From NCBI RefSeq assembly GCF_014650995.1, contig NZ_BMWA01000010.1, positions 42,241 to 106,240 on the forward strand: DNA of 64,000 nt, in the 5' to 3' direction. A program made the translations under genes and the position numbers. Under the pieces are notes generated by a model that was not told the DNA's origin, ran no database searches, and was given only the letters and a program-made list of their open reading frames with translations. Source of the stretch: Streptomyces viridiviolaceus. Lineage in GTDB: Bacteria; Actinomycetota; Actinomycetes; Streptomycetales; Streptomycetaceae. Below are positions 1 through 7,929 of this stretch, one piece after another (position 1 is the stretch's first letter; every line of letters begins with the position of its first letter).

Positions 1-170
1 GCACTGCGGTCGGCCGGGAGGTGGTCGGTGGTCGGGGTCCGCGCTGTGGTGCGTGTCCGGTTGTCGGGGCCGGGCTGTGTGACCGGCACTGCGGTCGGCC
101 GGGAGGTGGTCGGTGGTCGGGGTCCGCGCTGTGGTGCGTGTCCGGTTGTCGGGGCCGGGCTGTGCGACCC
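1..170. repeat. Two tandem copies of an 85-bp repeat
   Basis: Positions 1-85 and 86-170 are nearly identical direct copies. I see differences only near the ends of the units (for example t80 against c165, and g85 against c170). The array starts at the window edge, so more copies may lie to the left. The unit is rich in GGT/GTCGG steps. Both copies are open in two frames, but the predicted peptides resemble nothing I know, so I treat it as non-coding. Confidence 0.9.
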
Positions 171-328
171 GCCTCGCCGCCGGCCGCGAGACCGTCGGTG
201 GCCGGAATTGCCACTGTGCCACCTGCCCTGTCCTGCGGCGCGAACAGTCCCCGGGCGGGCGTCCCTAGCCTCCTCGCAACCGCTCCCTTCCCCGAGCCGC
301 CCCGCCCCTCCACCCACCTGGAGTCCGC
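171..328. other. Spacer upstream of the PucR-type gene, nothing identified
   Basis: This stretch runs from the end of the tandem repeat to the start of the first gene. Its only clear signal is a ribosome binding site (CTGGAG at 318-323), five bases before the ATG at 329. It shows no gene-like codon pattern. Confidence 0.5.
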
Positions 329-1148
329 ATGGCGTCCTCCGCAGGCCACGACGACCACGCTCTCGCCCGCGTCCCCGAGGCGGCCCGCTTCCACTGGTTC
401 TCGGTCGTCACGGGCCGGGCCACCGTCAGCCGCGAGGCCGTGGAACGTGCCGTCGCGCTCGGCTGGCGGCTGGAGGACTGGCACGTCGGCCTGCACGTCC
501 GCTGCGACACCCCGGCCGCCGCCGACCAGCCGGACACCGTCGGCACCCAGGCGGGCGCCGCCCTCGCCCGCCACGGTGTCGCCGTCCAGGTCGTCGCCGA
601 GCGCGACGGCGGCTGGGCCCTGTGGACCAGCAGCGTCCGCCAGCCCGCCCCCGAGGAGGCCCGGCTGCTGCTGCGCGAGGTCCGCAGGGCGCTCGCCGGA
701 ACTGCCCGGCCGATGGCGGCCGGTGGCCGGCATCGGCCGGCCGCACCAGGGCCCGGGCGGGCTCGCGGACACCCTCACCGAGGCCCGCAACGCCGCGCGG
801 GTCGCGGCAGCCCGCGAGTTCCGGCCGGCCGTGGAACACACCGACGAACTCGGCGTCAGCCGGCTGCTGGCAACCTGGCAGCAGTCCGACATCACCCGCG
901 CCTTCGCGGAGACGGCGCTCGCCCCGCTGCGCGACGCCGACCACGCCCACCTCCTGACCGCCCTCCGGGCCTTCCTGGAGAACGGCGGGTCGTCCGCGGC
1001 CACGGCACGCGCCCTGGGCCTGCACCGCAACACCGTCGCCGCCCGGCTCCGGCAGGTGCGGGACCGGCCCGGCGTGGACCTGGACGACCCGGGCCACCGG
1101 CTCGCCCTGCAGATGGCCTGCCGCGCGGTGCAGCCGCCGGGCCGTTAG
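329..1148 (+). pseudogene. Frameshifted PucR-type transcriptional regulator
   Basis: The 5' half reads from ATG 329 in one frame (MASSAGHDDHALARV onward, with a segment LGWRLEDWHVGLHVR typical of PucR regulators). The reading then has to move to the next frame near 710-725 to continue as GPGGLADTLTEARNAARVA. It ends with a PucR C-terminal helix-turn-helix, including LGLHRNTVAARLRQV, followed by stop 1146-1148. Together the two pieces make about 270 residues, which looks short at the N terminus because no GAF or purine-catabolism sensor domain is present. One reading-frame change separates good matches on both sides, so this is either a true pseudogene or a base-calling error. A CTGGAG ribosome binding site supports the 329 start. 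What it regulated cannot be told. Confidence 0.7.
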
Positions 1149-2206
1149 GACTCGGCGTGCGCCGGACGGCGCTCACGCCCCCCGGGATGCCGGTGCCGCC
1201 AGATCCAGAACACCGCGCACGACAGCAGGGCCCACCCGCCCAGCACCAGGAACGGGAACGCGTGCTGGTGCCCCTGGAAGTACACCGCCGTGTGCTGCGC
1301 GTTGACCGAGGCGCCGGGCGGCAGCCACTTCCCGATCTCGCCCAACGGGGACGGCAGCAGCGGCCAGGACACCGCGCCGCCGGACGAGGGGTTGCCCAGC
1401 AGGACCATCAGCCCCCACGTCGGCAGCATCGCCCAGCGCCCGAACAGGGTGTTGAACATGGTGAACACCATGCCGCTGGTGAACAGGGTGAGCGCCAGGA
1501 TCATCCACGACTCCACGAACGGCAGGTCGACCGCGCCCAGCAGCCAGTCCACGGTCGCGGCGATGGCGAACCCGCCGAGCAACGCGTAGGCGAGGGTGAA
1601 GAGGATGCGCTCGAAGGGCGTCAGGGACCGTGCGTGCACGCTGAGCTGGATCGCCCCGACGAAGCCGATGATGACGGCGGCCAGCGAGATGTAGAAGATC
1701 GCCAGTCCGCGCGGGTCGCCCTCCTGCAGCGGATTGATGTCCCGGACGGTGACCTCGACGCCTGTCTTCCTCCCCACGGCCGGCGCCGTGTCGGCCAGCA
1801 CCTCCGCGACCGAGGCCCCCGAGGCGCCCGACACGTCGAGGACCGCGGTCCGCCCGTTGTCGCGGATCTCGAAGATCGCGAAGACCTCCTGGTCCTCCAC
1901 CGCCTGACGGGCCTCGGCGGTGCTGTCGTACGCGTGCACCTTCACGGACGCGTTCAGCGCCTCCTCCAGACCGTCCAGGAAGGCCCGCCCGCGGGTCTGC
2001 TCGTACGAGCCGACCACGGCCGTGGGGATCGAGTGCGGCGTCGGGTTGGCCATGGAGTAGGTGTACGAGCCGGCGAAGAGACCGGCCGCGGCCGCCAGGA
2101 TGAGCACCAGCACGACGGCCGGCCAGAACGGTGACTGGCGGAACTCGGACCACCGCTGTCCGGGTGTCGGCGGCTGGGCGTGTGCACCATGGGACGTGTC
2201 GGCCAT
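1145..2206 (-). CDS. DUF3533-type ABC-2-like membrane protein
   Basis: A 353-residue integral membrane protein. One hydrophobic segment lies near residues 25-47 (PFWPAVVLVLILAAAAGLFA). A soluble extracellular-type region of about 140 residues follows, then about five membrane segments (LAIFYISLAAVIIGFVGAI, ILFTLAYALLGGFAIA and others) and a short basic tail. This one-plus-five layout with a large loop is that of YhgE/Pip and DUF3533 proteins, which resemble ABC-2 permeases. The transported substrate is unknown. I start at MADTSHG; a GTG at 2257 would add 17 residues but has no better ribosome binding site. The gene converges on the broken PucR gene and overlaps its stop by four bases. Confidence 0.75.
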   Translation of the reverse strand: MADTSHGAHAQPPTPGQRWSEFRQSPFWPAVVLVLILAAAAGLFAGSYTYSMANPTPHSIPTAVVGSYEQTRGRAFLDGLEEALNASVKVHAYDSTAEARQAVEDQEVFAIFEIRDNGRTAVLDVSGASGASVAEVLADTAPAVGRKTGVEVTVRDINPLQEGDPRGLAIFYISLAAVIIGFVGAIQLSVHARSLTPFERILFTLAYALLGGFAIAATVDWLLGAVDLPFVESWMILALTLFTSGMVFTMFNTLFGRWAMLPTWGLMVLLGNPSSGGAVSWPLLPSPLGEIGKWLPPGASVNAQHTAVYFQGHQHAFPFLVLGGWALLSCAVFWIWRHRHPGGRERRPAHAES

Positions 2207-2347
2207 GGTCAGGACGTTTCCACAAACGGGGTGAAAGGGCATCAAGAGCGCCGTCACCCGTGGGAGCGACGAGGGCGACGGCCACCGGGCCCGGACGGAG
2301 GGGTTCCCGTCCGGGCCCGGAGCGCCGCCGTCGGCCGCACGACGCGT

Positions 2348-2941
2348 TCAGACGCGCACCAGCGGCGTGTCCACGAGGTGCTCCGCCAGGAACCAGGCCT
2401 GCAGTTCATTGGTGCGTACGACCTCGGACACCAGGAGGTCGTTGGTCCCGTCGTCCCCCATCTCCTGGGTGCGGGCCGCGGCGTCGTGGCACTCGGTCAG
2501 GATCAGCTCGTGCGCCTCCAGCAGCCGCGAGAGCATCGCCGGCACCTCCTCCACGCCGTCCGGAGGGCGCGGCACGGAGGTGATCTCCGCGACGTGCCGG
2601 GGGTCGCCGACCGCGACGCCGCCGAGCGTCTGCACGCGCTCGGCGATGGTGTCGACGAGTTCGAGCTGCTCTCCCGCGTGCTTGTCGAGCAGCAGGTGCA
2701 GTTGGTAGAACGTCGCCCCGCGCATGAGCCAGTGGTACTTCTTGTACAGGTCGTGCAGGATGCGGGTGTCCGCCAGGACCTTGTTCAGTCGCTGGCTGGA
2801 GTAGAGGCGGGTCTCCATGGTCAGCGCCACGGGGAACTGCTTGACCGTGCCGAACTCCTGGATGACCCGGCCTCGCTGATGCAGCCAGGGCTGGCTGCCG
2901 TCAGAGCTGTGGTCCGCGGCCGACGGCTTCGGGGTGTTCAC
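2348..2941 (-). CDS. dps: Dps-family ferritin-like DNA-binding protein
   Basis: A 197-residue protein with the Dps/bacterioferritin four-helix fold. The ferroxidase region is visible as LYKKYHWLMRGATFYQLHLL followed by LDKHAGEQLELVD, supplying the His, Asp and Glu iron ligands. Dps proteins form dodecamers that oxidise and store iron and protect DNA under stress. The N-terminal extension of about 45 residues is longer than in E. coli Dps, as is common in Streptomyces, and may carry the DNA-binding tail. The GTG start at 2941 is favoured by an AAGGAG box six bases upstream. It is a single gene, divergent from the oxidoreductase operon at 3167. Confidence 0.88.
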   Translation of the reverse strand: MNTPKPSAADHSSDGSQPWLHQRGRVIQEFGTVKQFPVALTMETRLYSSQRLNKVLADTRILHDLYKKYHWLMRGATFYQLHLLLDKHAGEQLELVDTIAERVQTLGGVAVGDPRHVAEITSVPRPPDGVEEVPAMLSRLLEAHELILTECHDAAARTQEMGDDGTNDLLVSEVVRTNELQAWFLAEHLVDTPLVRV

Positions 2942-3131
2942 GCCTGAACTCCTTCCGGAGGGAGCTGAAGGGTGTGCGCCGGCGCGGTGCGACCGGCTCC
3001 GGTCCCCCTGCGACAGTCGACCAGCCGGGTGCCCGCCCCGCAAACGCTGGGACCCGTGCCGGGTCCCCTCCCCGGGCCCGTGCGGGGGGTTGTCCGGATC
3101 GCCGCTCCCCACCTAGGCTCTCCCGGAGAGC

Positions 3132-3139
3132 AAGCGCTT
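3132..3139. promoter_or_regulatory. LacI/GalR-type operator core (AAGCGCTT)
   Basis: The perfect 8-bp palindrome AAGCGCTT, set in GCAAGCGCTTTC, lies 28 bp before the start at 3167. This centre is typical of LacI/GalR-family operators in actinobacteria, which usually govern sugar catabolism. That fits the oxidoreductase operon downstream. No LacI-type gene is in the window. Confidence 0.6.
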
Positions 3140-3166
3140 TCTACGGCTGTGTCCGAGGAGAACCGC

Positions 3167-4282
3167 ATGTCCCCACGTACCGCCCGCCGCCGCGTCGCCG
3201 TGGTCGGCACCGGAGCCGTGGTCACCGGCAGCCACCTGCCCGCCCTCGGCGCCCACGCCGACCGGGTCGAGCTGGTCGCCGCCGTGGACGTGGACCGGAC
3301 CCGGCTCGACGCCTTCCGGGAGAGCGCGGGCGGCCGGGTCGCCGGATACCCGTCGCTCGGCGCGATGCTGGACGCCGAACGCCCCGACCTGGTCCTCATC
3401 GGCACGCCGCCGTCCCTGCACCGGGAGCAGGTGGTGGCCGCGCTCAAGGCGGGCGCCTGGGTGCTGTGCGAGAAGCCGCTGTGTCTCTCCCTCGCCGAGT
3501 ACGACGACATCGCGGCGGCCGAGGAGGCCTCGGGGGCGTACGCCTCCGTGGTCCTCCAGCACCGGTACGGCTCCGGCGCGGCGCACGCCCGTGAGCTGAT
3601 CGCGAGCGGTGAGCTGGGCGCCCCGCTCGTCGCCCACTGCCAGACCACCTGGCACCGCGACGCCGCCTACTACGCCGTCCCGTGGCGCGGACGCTGGGCC
3701 TCCGAGGGCGGCGGGCCGACCATGGGCCACGGCATCCACCAGTACGACCTGCTGCTGCACCTGCTCGGCCCCTGGGCGGAGATCCGGGCCATGGCGTCGC
3801 GCCTGGTCCGCGACACCGAGAGCGAGGACGTCTCCACGGCTCTGGTGCGGTTCGCGAACGGCGCCCTGGCCACCGTCGTCAACAGCGTCCTCTCCCCGGA
3901 CGAGGTGAGCCGCGTCCGCGTCGACTGCGCCGACGCCACGGTCGAACTCACCCACCTGTACGGGCACCGCAACGACGACTGGACCTACACCCCTGCCCCG
4001 CACGTAGCCCCCGGGCGTGCGGCCGCCTGGCGCAACCCGGCGGCGGACGTGCCCAGCTCACACGAGGCGCAGCTCGGCGCCCTCCTCGACGCCTGGGACG
4101 CCGGCGTCGGGCCGCCCGGCAGCGGCGGCCAGGCCCGCGCCACCCTGGAGTTCGCCGCCGCCCTCTACAAGGCGGCGTTCACCGGGCGGCCGGTGCTCGC
4201 CGGCGAGATCGGCCCCGGCGACCCCTTCTACCGGGCCATGCACGGAGACCACCCCGGCTGGGCACCCGGGGAGCGCGCATGA
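3167..4282 (+). CDS. Gfo/Idh/MocA family NAD(P)-dependent oxidoreductase
   Basis: A 371-residue enzyme. The N-terminal Rossmann fold carries RRRVAVVGTGAVVTGSHLP (residues 7-25). The family lysine motif CEKPLCLS lies near residue 105, and the C-terminal alpha/beta domain contains GIHQYDLLLHLLGPW, with the usual catalytic His/Asp region. Members oxidise or reduce sugars, inositols and related polyols with NAD(P). The ATG start at 3167 has a GAGGAG box. The stop overlaps the next start as ATGA, so the genes are translationally coupled. With the PmoA-like and cupin genes it looks like a small carbohydrate-catabolism operon. The substrate is not evident. Confidence 0.9.
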   Translation: MSPRTARRRVAVVGTGAVVTGSHLPALGAHADRVELVAAVDVDRTRLDAFRESAGGRVAGYPSLGAMLDAERPDLVLIGTPPSLHREQVVAALKAGAWVLCEKPLCLSLAEYDDIAAAEEASGAYASVVLQHRYGSGAAHARELIASGELGAPLVAHCQTTWHRDAAYYAVPWRGRWASEGGGPTMGHGIHQYDLLLHLLGPWAEIRAMASRLVRDTESEDVSTALVRFANGALATVVNSVLSPDEVSRVRVDCADATVELTHLYGHRNDDWTYTPAPHVAPGRAAAWRNPAADVPSSHEAQLGALLDAWDAGVGPPGSGGQARATLEFAAALYKAAFTGRPVLAGEIGPGDPFYRAMHGDHPGWAPGERA

Positions 4283-5208
4283 GCACCCTCGGCGTCAGCC
4301 ACGCCCACGGCGACCACATCGCCGTCACCGCCGCGAACGGCGTCGAGATCCTCCGCTACGTCTACCGTCCCGACCCCGTGGCGTTCGAGTCCCGCAAGCC
4401 GTACGCCCATCCCGTGCGCACGCTCGCCGGGAACGCTGTGACCGGCTACCGCCCGAACGACCACCGCTGGCACAAGGGCCTGCAGATGACGGCGAGTCAT
4501 CTGTCCGGCCAGAACTTCTGGGGCGGCAACAGCTACGTCCACGGCGAGGGCTACCTGCCCCTGCCCGAGCGGATCGGCTCGATGCGGCACGACGGTTTTG
4601 CCGGGTTCGCGGTCGAGGACGACCGGCTCGCCGTCACCGAACGCCTCACCTGGGTCGAGAACGGCGGTGCCGAGTGGGCCCGCGAGGAGCGCGGGCTGAC
4701 CGTCCACTCGGTCGACGAAAGCGCCGGCGCCTGGTCCCTGGACTGGTCGATCCGCCTCACCAACACCCGTGCCGAGCCACTGGTGTTCGGCTCGCCGACC
4801 GCCGCCGGCCGCGAGCTGGCCGGTTACACCGGCCTGCAGTGGCGCGGCGCCCGGGACTTCACCGGCGGTACCGTCTTCGCCCCGGGCACCGACGCCGAAG
4901 CCGCGGAACTGATGGGCACCCGGAGCCCGTGGCTCGCCTTCACCACCGAGCACGACGAGACCGACGACCACTCCACGCTCGTCTTCGCGCACGCGCCCGA
5001 GAACCTGGACGAGAAGACCGCGATCCACCCCTCGCACTGGTTCGTGCGATCCGAACCCATCCCGTCGTTGGCGTTCTCCTGGGCGTTCTTCGAGGAGTTC
5101 GAGCTGCCGCCCGGGGAATCCTTCGCGTACCGCTACCGGATGGTGGTCGCCGACGGCGCCTGGGACCGCGACCGGGTCGGCGCGTACCTGGAGGGGCTGC
5201 CGTGCTGA
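4279..5208 (+). CDS. PmoA-like (DUF6807) family protein
   Basis: A 309-residue protein resembling the PmoA/DUF6807 family: HPVRTLAGNAVTGYRPNDHR, WHKGLQMTASHLSGQNFWGG, and the C-terminal IHPSHWFVRSEPIPSLAFSW. Despite the PmoA name these are not methane monooxygenase subunits. They occur in carbohydrate-use operons beside Gfo/Idh/MocA enzymes, probably with a sugar-binding or lyase-like beta-sandwich role. The start overlaps the upstream stop by four bases, and the end overlaps the cupin start by seven. The exact reaction is unknown. Confidence 0.82.
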   Translation: MSTLGVSHAHGDHIAVTAANGVEILRYVYRPDPVAFESRKPYAHPVRTLAGNAVTGYRPNDHRWHKGLQMTASHLSGQNFWGGNSYVHGEGYLPLPERIGSMRHDGFAGFAVEDDRLAVTERLTWVENGGAEWAREERGLTVHSVDESAGAWSLDWSIRLTNTRAEPLVFGSPTAAGRELAGYTGLQWRGARDFTGGTVFAPGTDAEAAELMGTRSPWLAFTTEHDETDDHSTLVFAHAPENLDEKTAIHPSHWFVRSEPIPSLAFSWAFFEEFELPPGESFAYRYRMVVADGAWDRDRVGAYLEGLPC

Positions 5209-5941
5209 ACGACCCCCTGCCCGGCGCCGTCGGCCTGTCCCGTGTCGGTGCCTACGACTGGGAGGCCGCCGACGGCGTGCGCGGTGGCAGCCCGCACCTG
5301 CACCTGGTGTGCACCGAGGCTTACGTCGTCACCGGCGGACGCGGCGCGGTGCAGACGCCGAGCCCGGACGGCTACCGGGACATCCCTCTGGAACCCGGCT
5401 CCGTGGCGTGGTTCACGCCCGGCACCGTGCACCGCATGGTGCAGGGCGGCGACCTGCGCGTCACGTGCTGATGCAGAACGGCGGACCGCCCGAGGCCGGG
5501 GACTCCGTCTTCACCTTCCCGCCCGAGGTGCTCGCCGGCCCCGAGGCGTACGCCGCCGCGGCGACGCTGCCACCGGGCACCGGCCCGGAGACGGGGACGG
5601 CGGCCCGGCGCCGCAGGGATCTCGCCGTCGAGGGCTACCTGACGCTGCGCGATGCCCTGGTCGCCGGCGACGGCGGCCCGTACCGGCGGTTCCAGCGGGC
5701 CGCCGCCCGCCTGGTGCGCGACCGGGTGCCCGACTGGCGTGCGCTGTGGCGGGCGGGTGCGACCGCCGCGGCCGAGCGCACCGGCGCCCAGCTCGACGCG
5801 CCGGCGGACGGCGACCCGGCCCACCTCGGCGAGGCGACCGCCCATCGGGCGGCGCCCGTGCGGCTCGGCGGCTACGGCATGTGCGGGCGTCGCGACGAGT
5901 ACGCGTTGCCGGGAACGGCGCTGCCGGATAACGGGGATTGA
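5202..5941 (+). pseudogene. Frameshifted cupin-domain gene
   Basis: GTG 5202 opens a cupin: GGSPHLHLVCTEAYVVTGGRG, then LEPGSVAWFTPGTVHRMV, with the His-rich metal-binding beta-barrel motifs. The frame ends early at TGA 5469-5471. The adjacent frame continues at once as LMQNGGPPEAGDSVFTFPPE through to a stop at 5939-5941. Restoring one base near 5464 would join RVT to VLMQNGG and give about 246 residues. So a single-base deletion, or a sequence error, splits the gene. It is the third gene of the operon starting at 3167 and overlaps the PmoA-like gene. Sugar-operon cupins often act as isomerases or binding proteins. Confidence 0.78.
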
Positions 5942-6088
5942 CGTACGTTCACGTCGCGGCTCTGTTCAAATCCGGGGATTTCACGGGGCGTTGGGGTGAC
6001 AGAGGTGTGAAGGACCTGTCGAGGTGCGCATCATCTTGACATGAACCTGCGGCCCGAGGGGCGGGTCGCAGCCTCATGGAGGTGTGGG

Positions 6089-6541
6089 ATGCACCGAAGA
6101 CTCGCCACAGGTCTTGCCGCCTCGGCGCTCGCCGTGACCACCGTCGTCGCCACCGCGGCGACGGCCGACGCCGCTCCTGCCGACAAGCCGCAGGTGCTCG
6201 CGAGCTGGACCCAGACCAGCGTCTCCAGCTACAACGCCTGGGCTGCCGCCCGGGCGAACCAGTCCGCCTGGTCGGCCTACGGTTTCGACTGGTCCACCGA
6301 CTACTGCTCCACGTCGCCGGACAACCCCTTCGGTTTCCCCTTCAGCACCTCCTGTGCGCGGCACGACTTCGGCTACCGCAACTACAAGGCCGCGGGCACC
6401 TTCAGCGCCAACAAGTCCCGCCTCGACAGCGCCTTCTACGAGGACCTCAAGCGCGTCTGCGCCGGCTACAGCGGCGGCACGAAGACCGCGTGCAACAGCA
6501 CGGCGTGGACGTACTACCAGGCCGTCAGGGCCTTCGGCTGA
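6089..6541 (+). CDS. Secreted prokaryotic phospholipase A2
   Basis: A 150-residue precursor with a Sec signal peptide (residues 1-28, cleavage likely after ATADA). The mature part contains SCARHDFGYRNYK, the catalytic His92-Asp93 dyad of the prokaryotic PLA2 family (the Streptomyces violaceoruber enzyme type), plus Cys73, Cys89 and two later cysteines that probably form disulfides. It hydrolyses the sn-2 ester of glycerophospholipids outside the cell, with calcium. The ATG at 6089 follows a TGGAGG box; an upstream ATG at 6041 would add 16 residues without a signal-like start. It stands alone, convergent with the PAP2 gene. Confidence 0.92.
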   Translation: MHRRLATGLAASALAVTTVVATAATADAAPADKPQVLASWTQTSVSSYNAWAAARANQSAWSAYGFDWSTDYCSTSPDNPFGFPFSTSCARHDFGYRNYKAAGTFSANKSRLDSAFYEDLKRVCAGYSGGTKTACNSTAWTYYQAVRAFG

Positions 6542-6566
6542 CCTGCCCGCTCCCGGAGTACGGGTG

Positions 6567-6596
6567 TCGGCTGTTGCTCGCGCGAGCGGCAGCCGA
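6567..6596. terminator. Bidirectional hairpin terminator
   Basis: Two 14-base arms (6567-6580 and 6583-6596) pair with only two G-U type mismatches around a 2-base centre. They lie between the convergent phospholipase and PAP2 genes. There is no clear T-run, as is common for Streptomyces terminators. Confidence 0.65.
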
Positions 6597-6680
6597 TACG
6601 GCAGCCGGCGTTCCGGCGCCCTGGAGCTGCTGCCCGGGAGGCCGTGGCCCGGTCGGGCTCCGAGGAGGGCCGGCCGTGCG

Positions 6681-7355
6681 TCACGACGGCAGCGAGGGCG
6701 CCGCCGAGTACGCCGTCCGGAAATCCGGCGAGGAGGCGGCCGCAGCCGCCGTCAGCGCCACGGCGGCGCCGGCGATGCCGACGACGGCGCCCGCGGCCAC
6801 GTCGCCGGGGTAGTGCACGCCGGTGTGGACACGGGAGTAGCCGACGGCGCCCGCCAGCACGCCGAGCGGTACGGCCGCCGCCGGCAGGACGACACCGACG
6901 GCGGTGGCGAAGGCGACCGCCGAGGCCGTGTGGCCGGAGGGGAACGACGCCGACGTGGGCATGGGCACATGCCGGTCCACGGTCACGCGGGCCGCCTCCC
7001 GGTCGGGCCGGGACCTGCGCACCAGCCGTTTGCCGAGCAGGTTCGCGCAGGCCGACGCCACGGCCACCGCACCGACCCCGACGACTGCGGCCCTGCGCGG
7101 TCGCGCCCCGCCCAGGGCGAGGGCGGTGGCGATCCCGAGCCAGATCTTCGAGTGGTCGGCCGCGTGGGACAGCCGGCGCAGGGCCCGGTCCAGCGTGGGC
7201 GTGGGCGTGGCGGCCACCGCCGCGTACAGGGCGCCGTCCACCGCACGCAGATCACCGAGCACGGCCGCGGGCGCCCGCCGACGGGGGCGTACGGGCCCGG
7301 CGGCCGGGGTGAGCGGGCCGGTGGTGTCCCCGTCGGCGTTGGTCGGTTCGGTCAT
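6681..7355 (-). CDS. PAP2-superfamily membrane phosphatase
   Basis: A 224-residue membrane protein holding all three PAP2 (type 2 phosphatidic acid phosphatase) motifs in order: KRLVRRSRPDR (K-x6-RP), PSGHT, and SRVHTGVHYPGD (SR-x5-H-x3-D). These enzymes dephosphorylate lipid phosphates such as phosphatidate or undecaprenyl pyrophosphate at the membrane. At least four hydrophobic helices surround the motifs. The ATG at 7355 has a GAGGGAG box; the open frame continues upstream but without PAP2-like sequence. It converges with the secreted phospholipase A2 gene, so both neighbours act on lipids, though they need not be co-regulated. Confidence 0.9.
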   Translation of the reverse strand: MTEPTNADGDTTGPLTPAAGPVRPRRRAPAAVLGDLRAVDGALYAAVAATPTPTLDRALRRLSHAADHSKIWLGIATALALGGARPRRAAVVGVGAVAVASACANLLGKRLVRRSRPDREAARVTVDRHVPMPTSASFPSGHTASAVAFATAVGVVLPAAAVPLGVLAGAVGYSRVHTGVHYPGDVAAGAVVGIAGAAVALTAAAAASSPDFRTAYSAAPSLPS

Positions 7356-7869
7356 GGGCTCCCTCTCCGCGGGCGGTGCCGGCCGGGCGAGGCCGACGTG
7401 CGTGGGCGACGCGGCGTCGCTCCCGTCGCCCGGCCGGTCCGTGCGGTCCCGTGCCGGGCCGCTCCCGTCCGTCTTGTGTCCCGTCGCCGAACCAGCGTCG
7501 TCCGTGTCGGGCCGTGCGGCGCCCTGGCAGGGCCCGTCCGGGGGACCGCGCGAATCCCGTGCGGGGCGCCACCGAGCGCCTCCCGCGTGCGTTGCTCGGC
7601 TCGGCACGCCGAGCGCGGATGCTCGCACGGGCCGCCGGGGACGGCACCTGGCCGCCGGGCTCGCGGGTGCACGCGTGTCGCCGGGTCGGCCGCCGCGTGC
7701 TGGGGTCGGTGTGCCGGTGGTTCGGCCGGTCGTGCGTCGGTGAACCGCGCGGGTCTGCGGGGCGGGTCGGCCGTGCGCCGGTCTGCCTGGGCCGGACGGA
7801 TCGGTCGGCCGTGTGCCGGGGTCTGCGCGGGCCCGGTCGGACGGCGTGATTCACCGCTCGATGCCGGTG
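7356..7869. other. Long GC-rich intergenic stretch, no gene supported
   Basis: About 510 bases lie between the PAP2 start and the copA terminator. All six frames are open for long distances because of the GC content, but none reads like a known protein or has a convincing ribosome binding site. It is unusually long for this window. It may hold the PAP2 promoter or a decayed gene. Confidence 0.5.
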
Positions 7870-7908
7870 CGCCGCACGGCGTCCGTCCGAGACGGACGCC
7901 GTGCGGCG
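7870..7908 (-). terminator. Strong hairpin terminator after copA
   Basis: A perfect 17-bp stem (7870-7886 with 7892-7908) closes a 5-base loop. It lies 22 bp beyond the stop of the minus-strand copA gene, as expected for the end of the copZA transcript. Confidence 0.75.
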
Positions 7909-7929
7909 GTGACGGGGACGCCGGAGGCG

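Noticed and set aside
1..170. CRISPR array
   Set aside because: There are only two copies, contiguous and without spacers; the unit is 85 bp.
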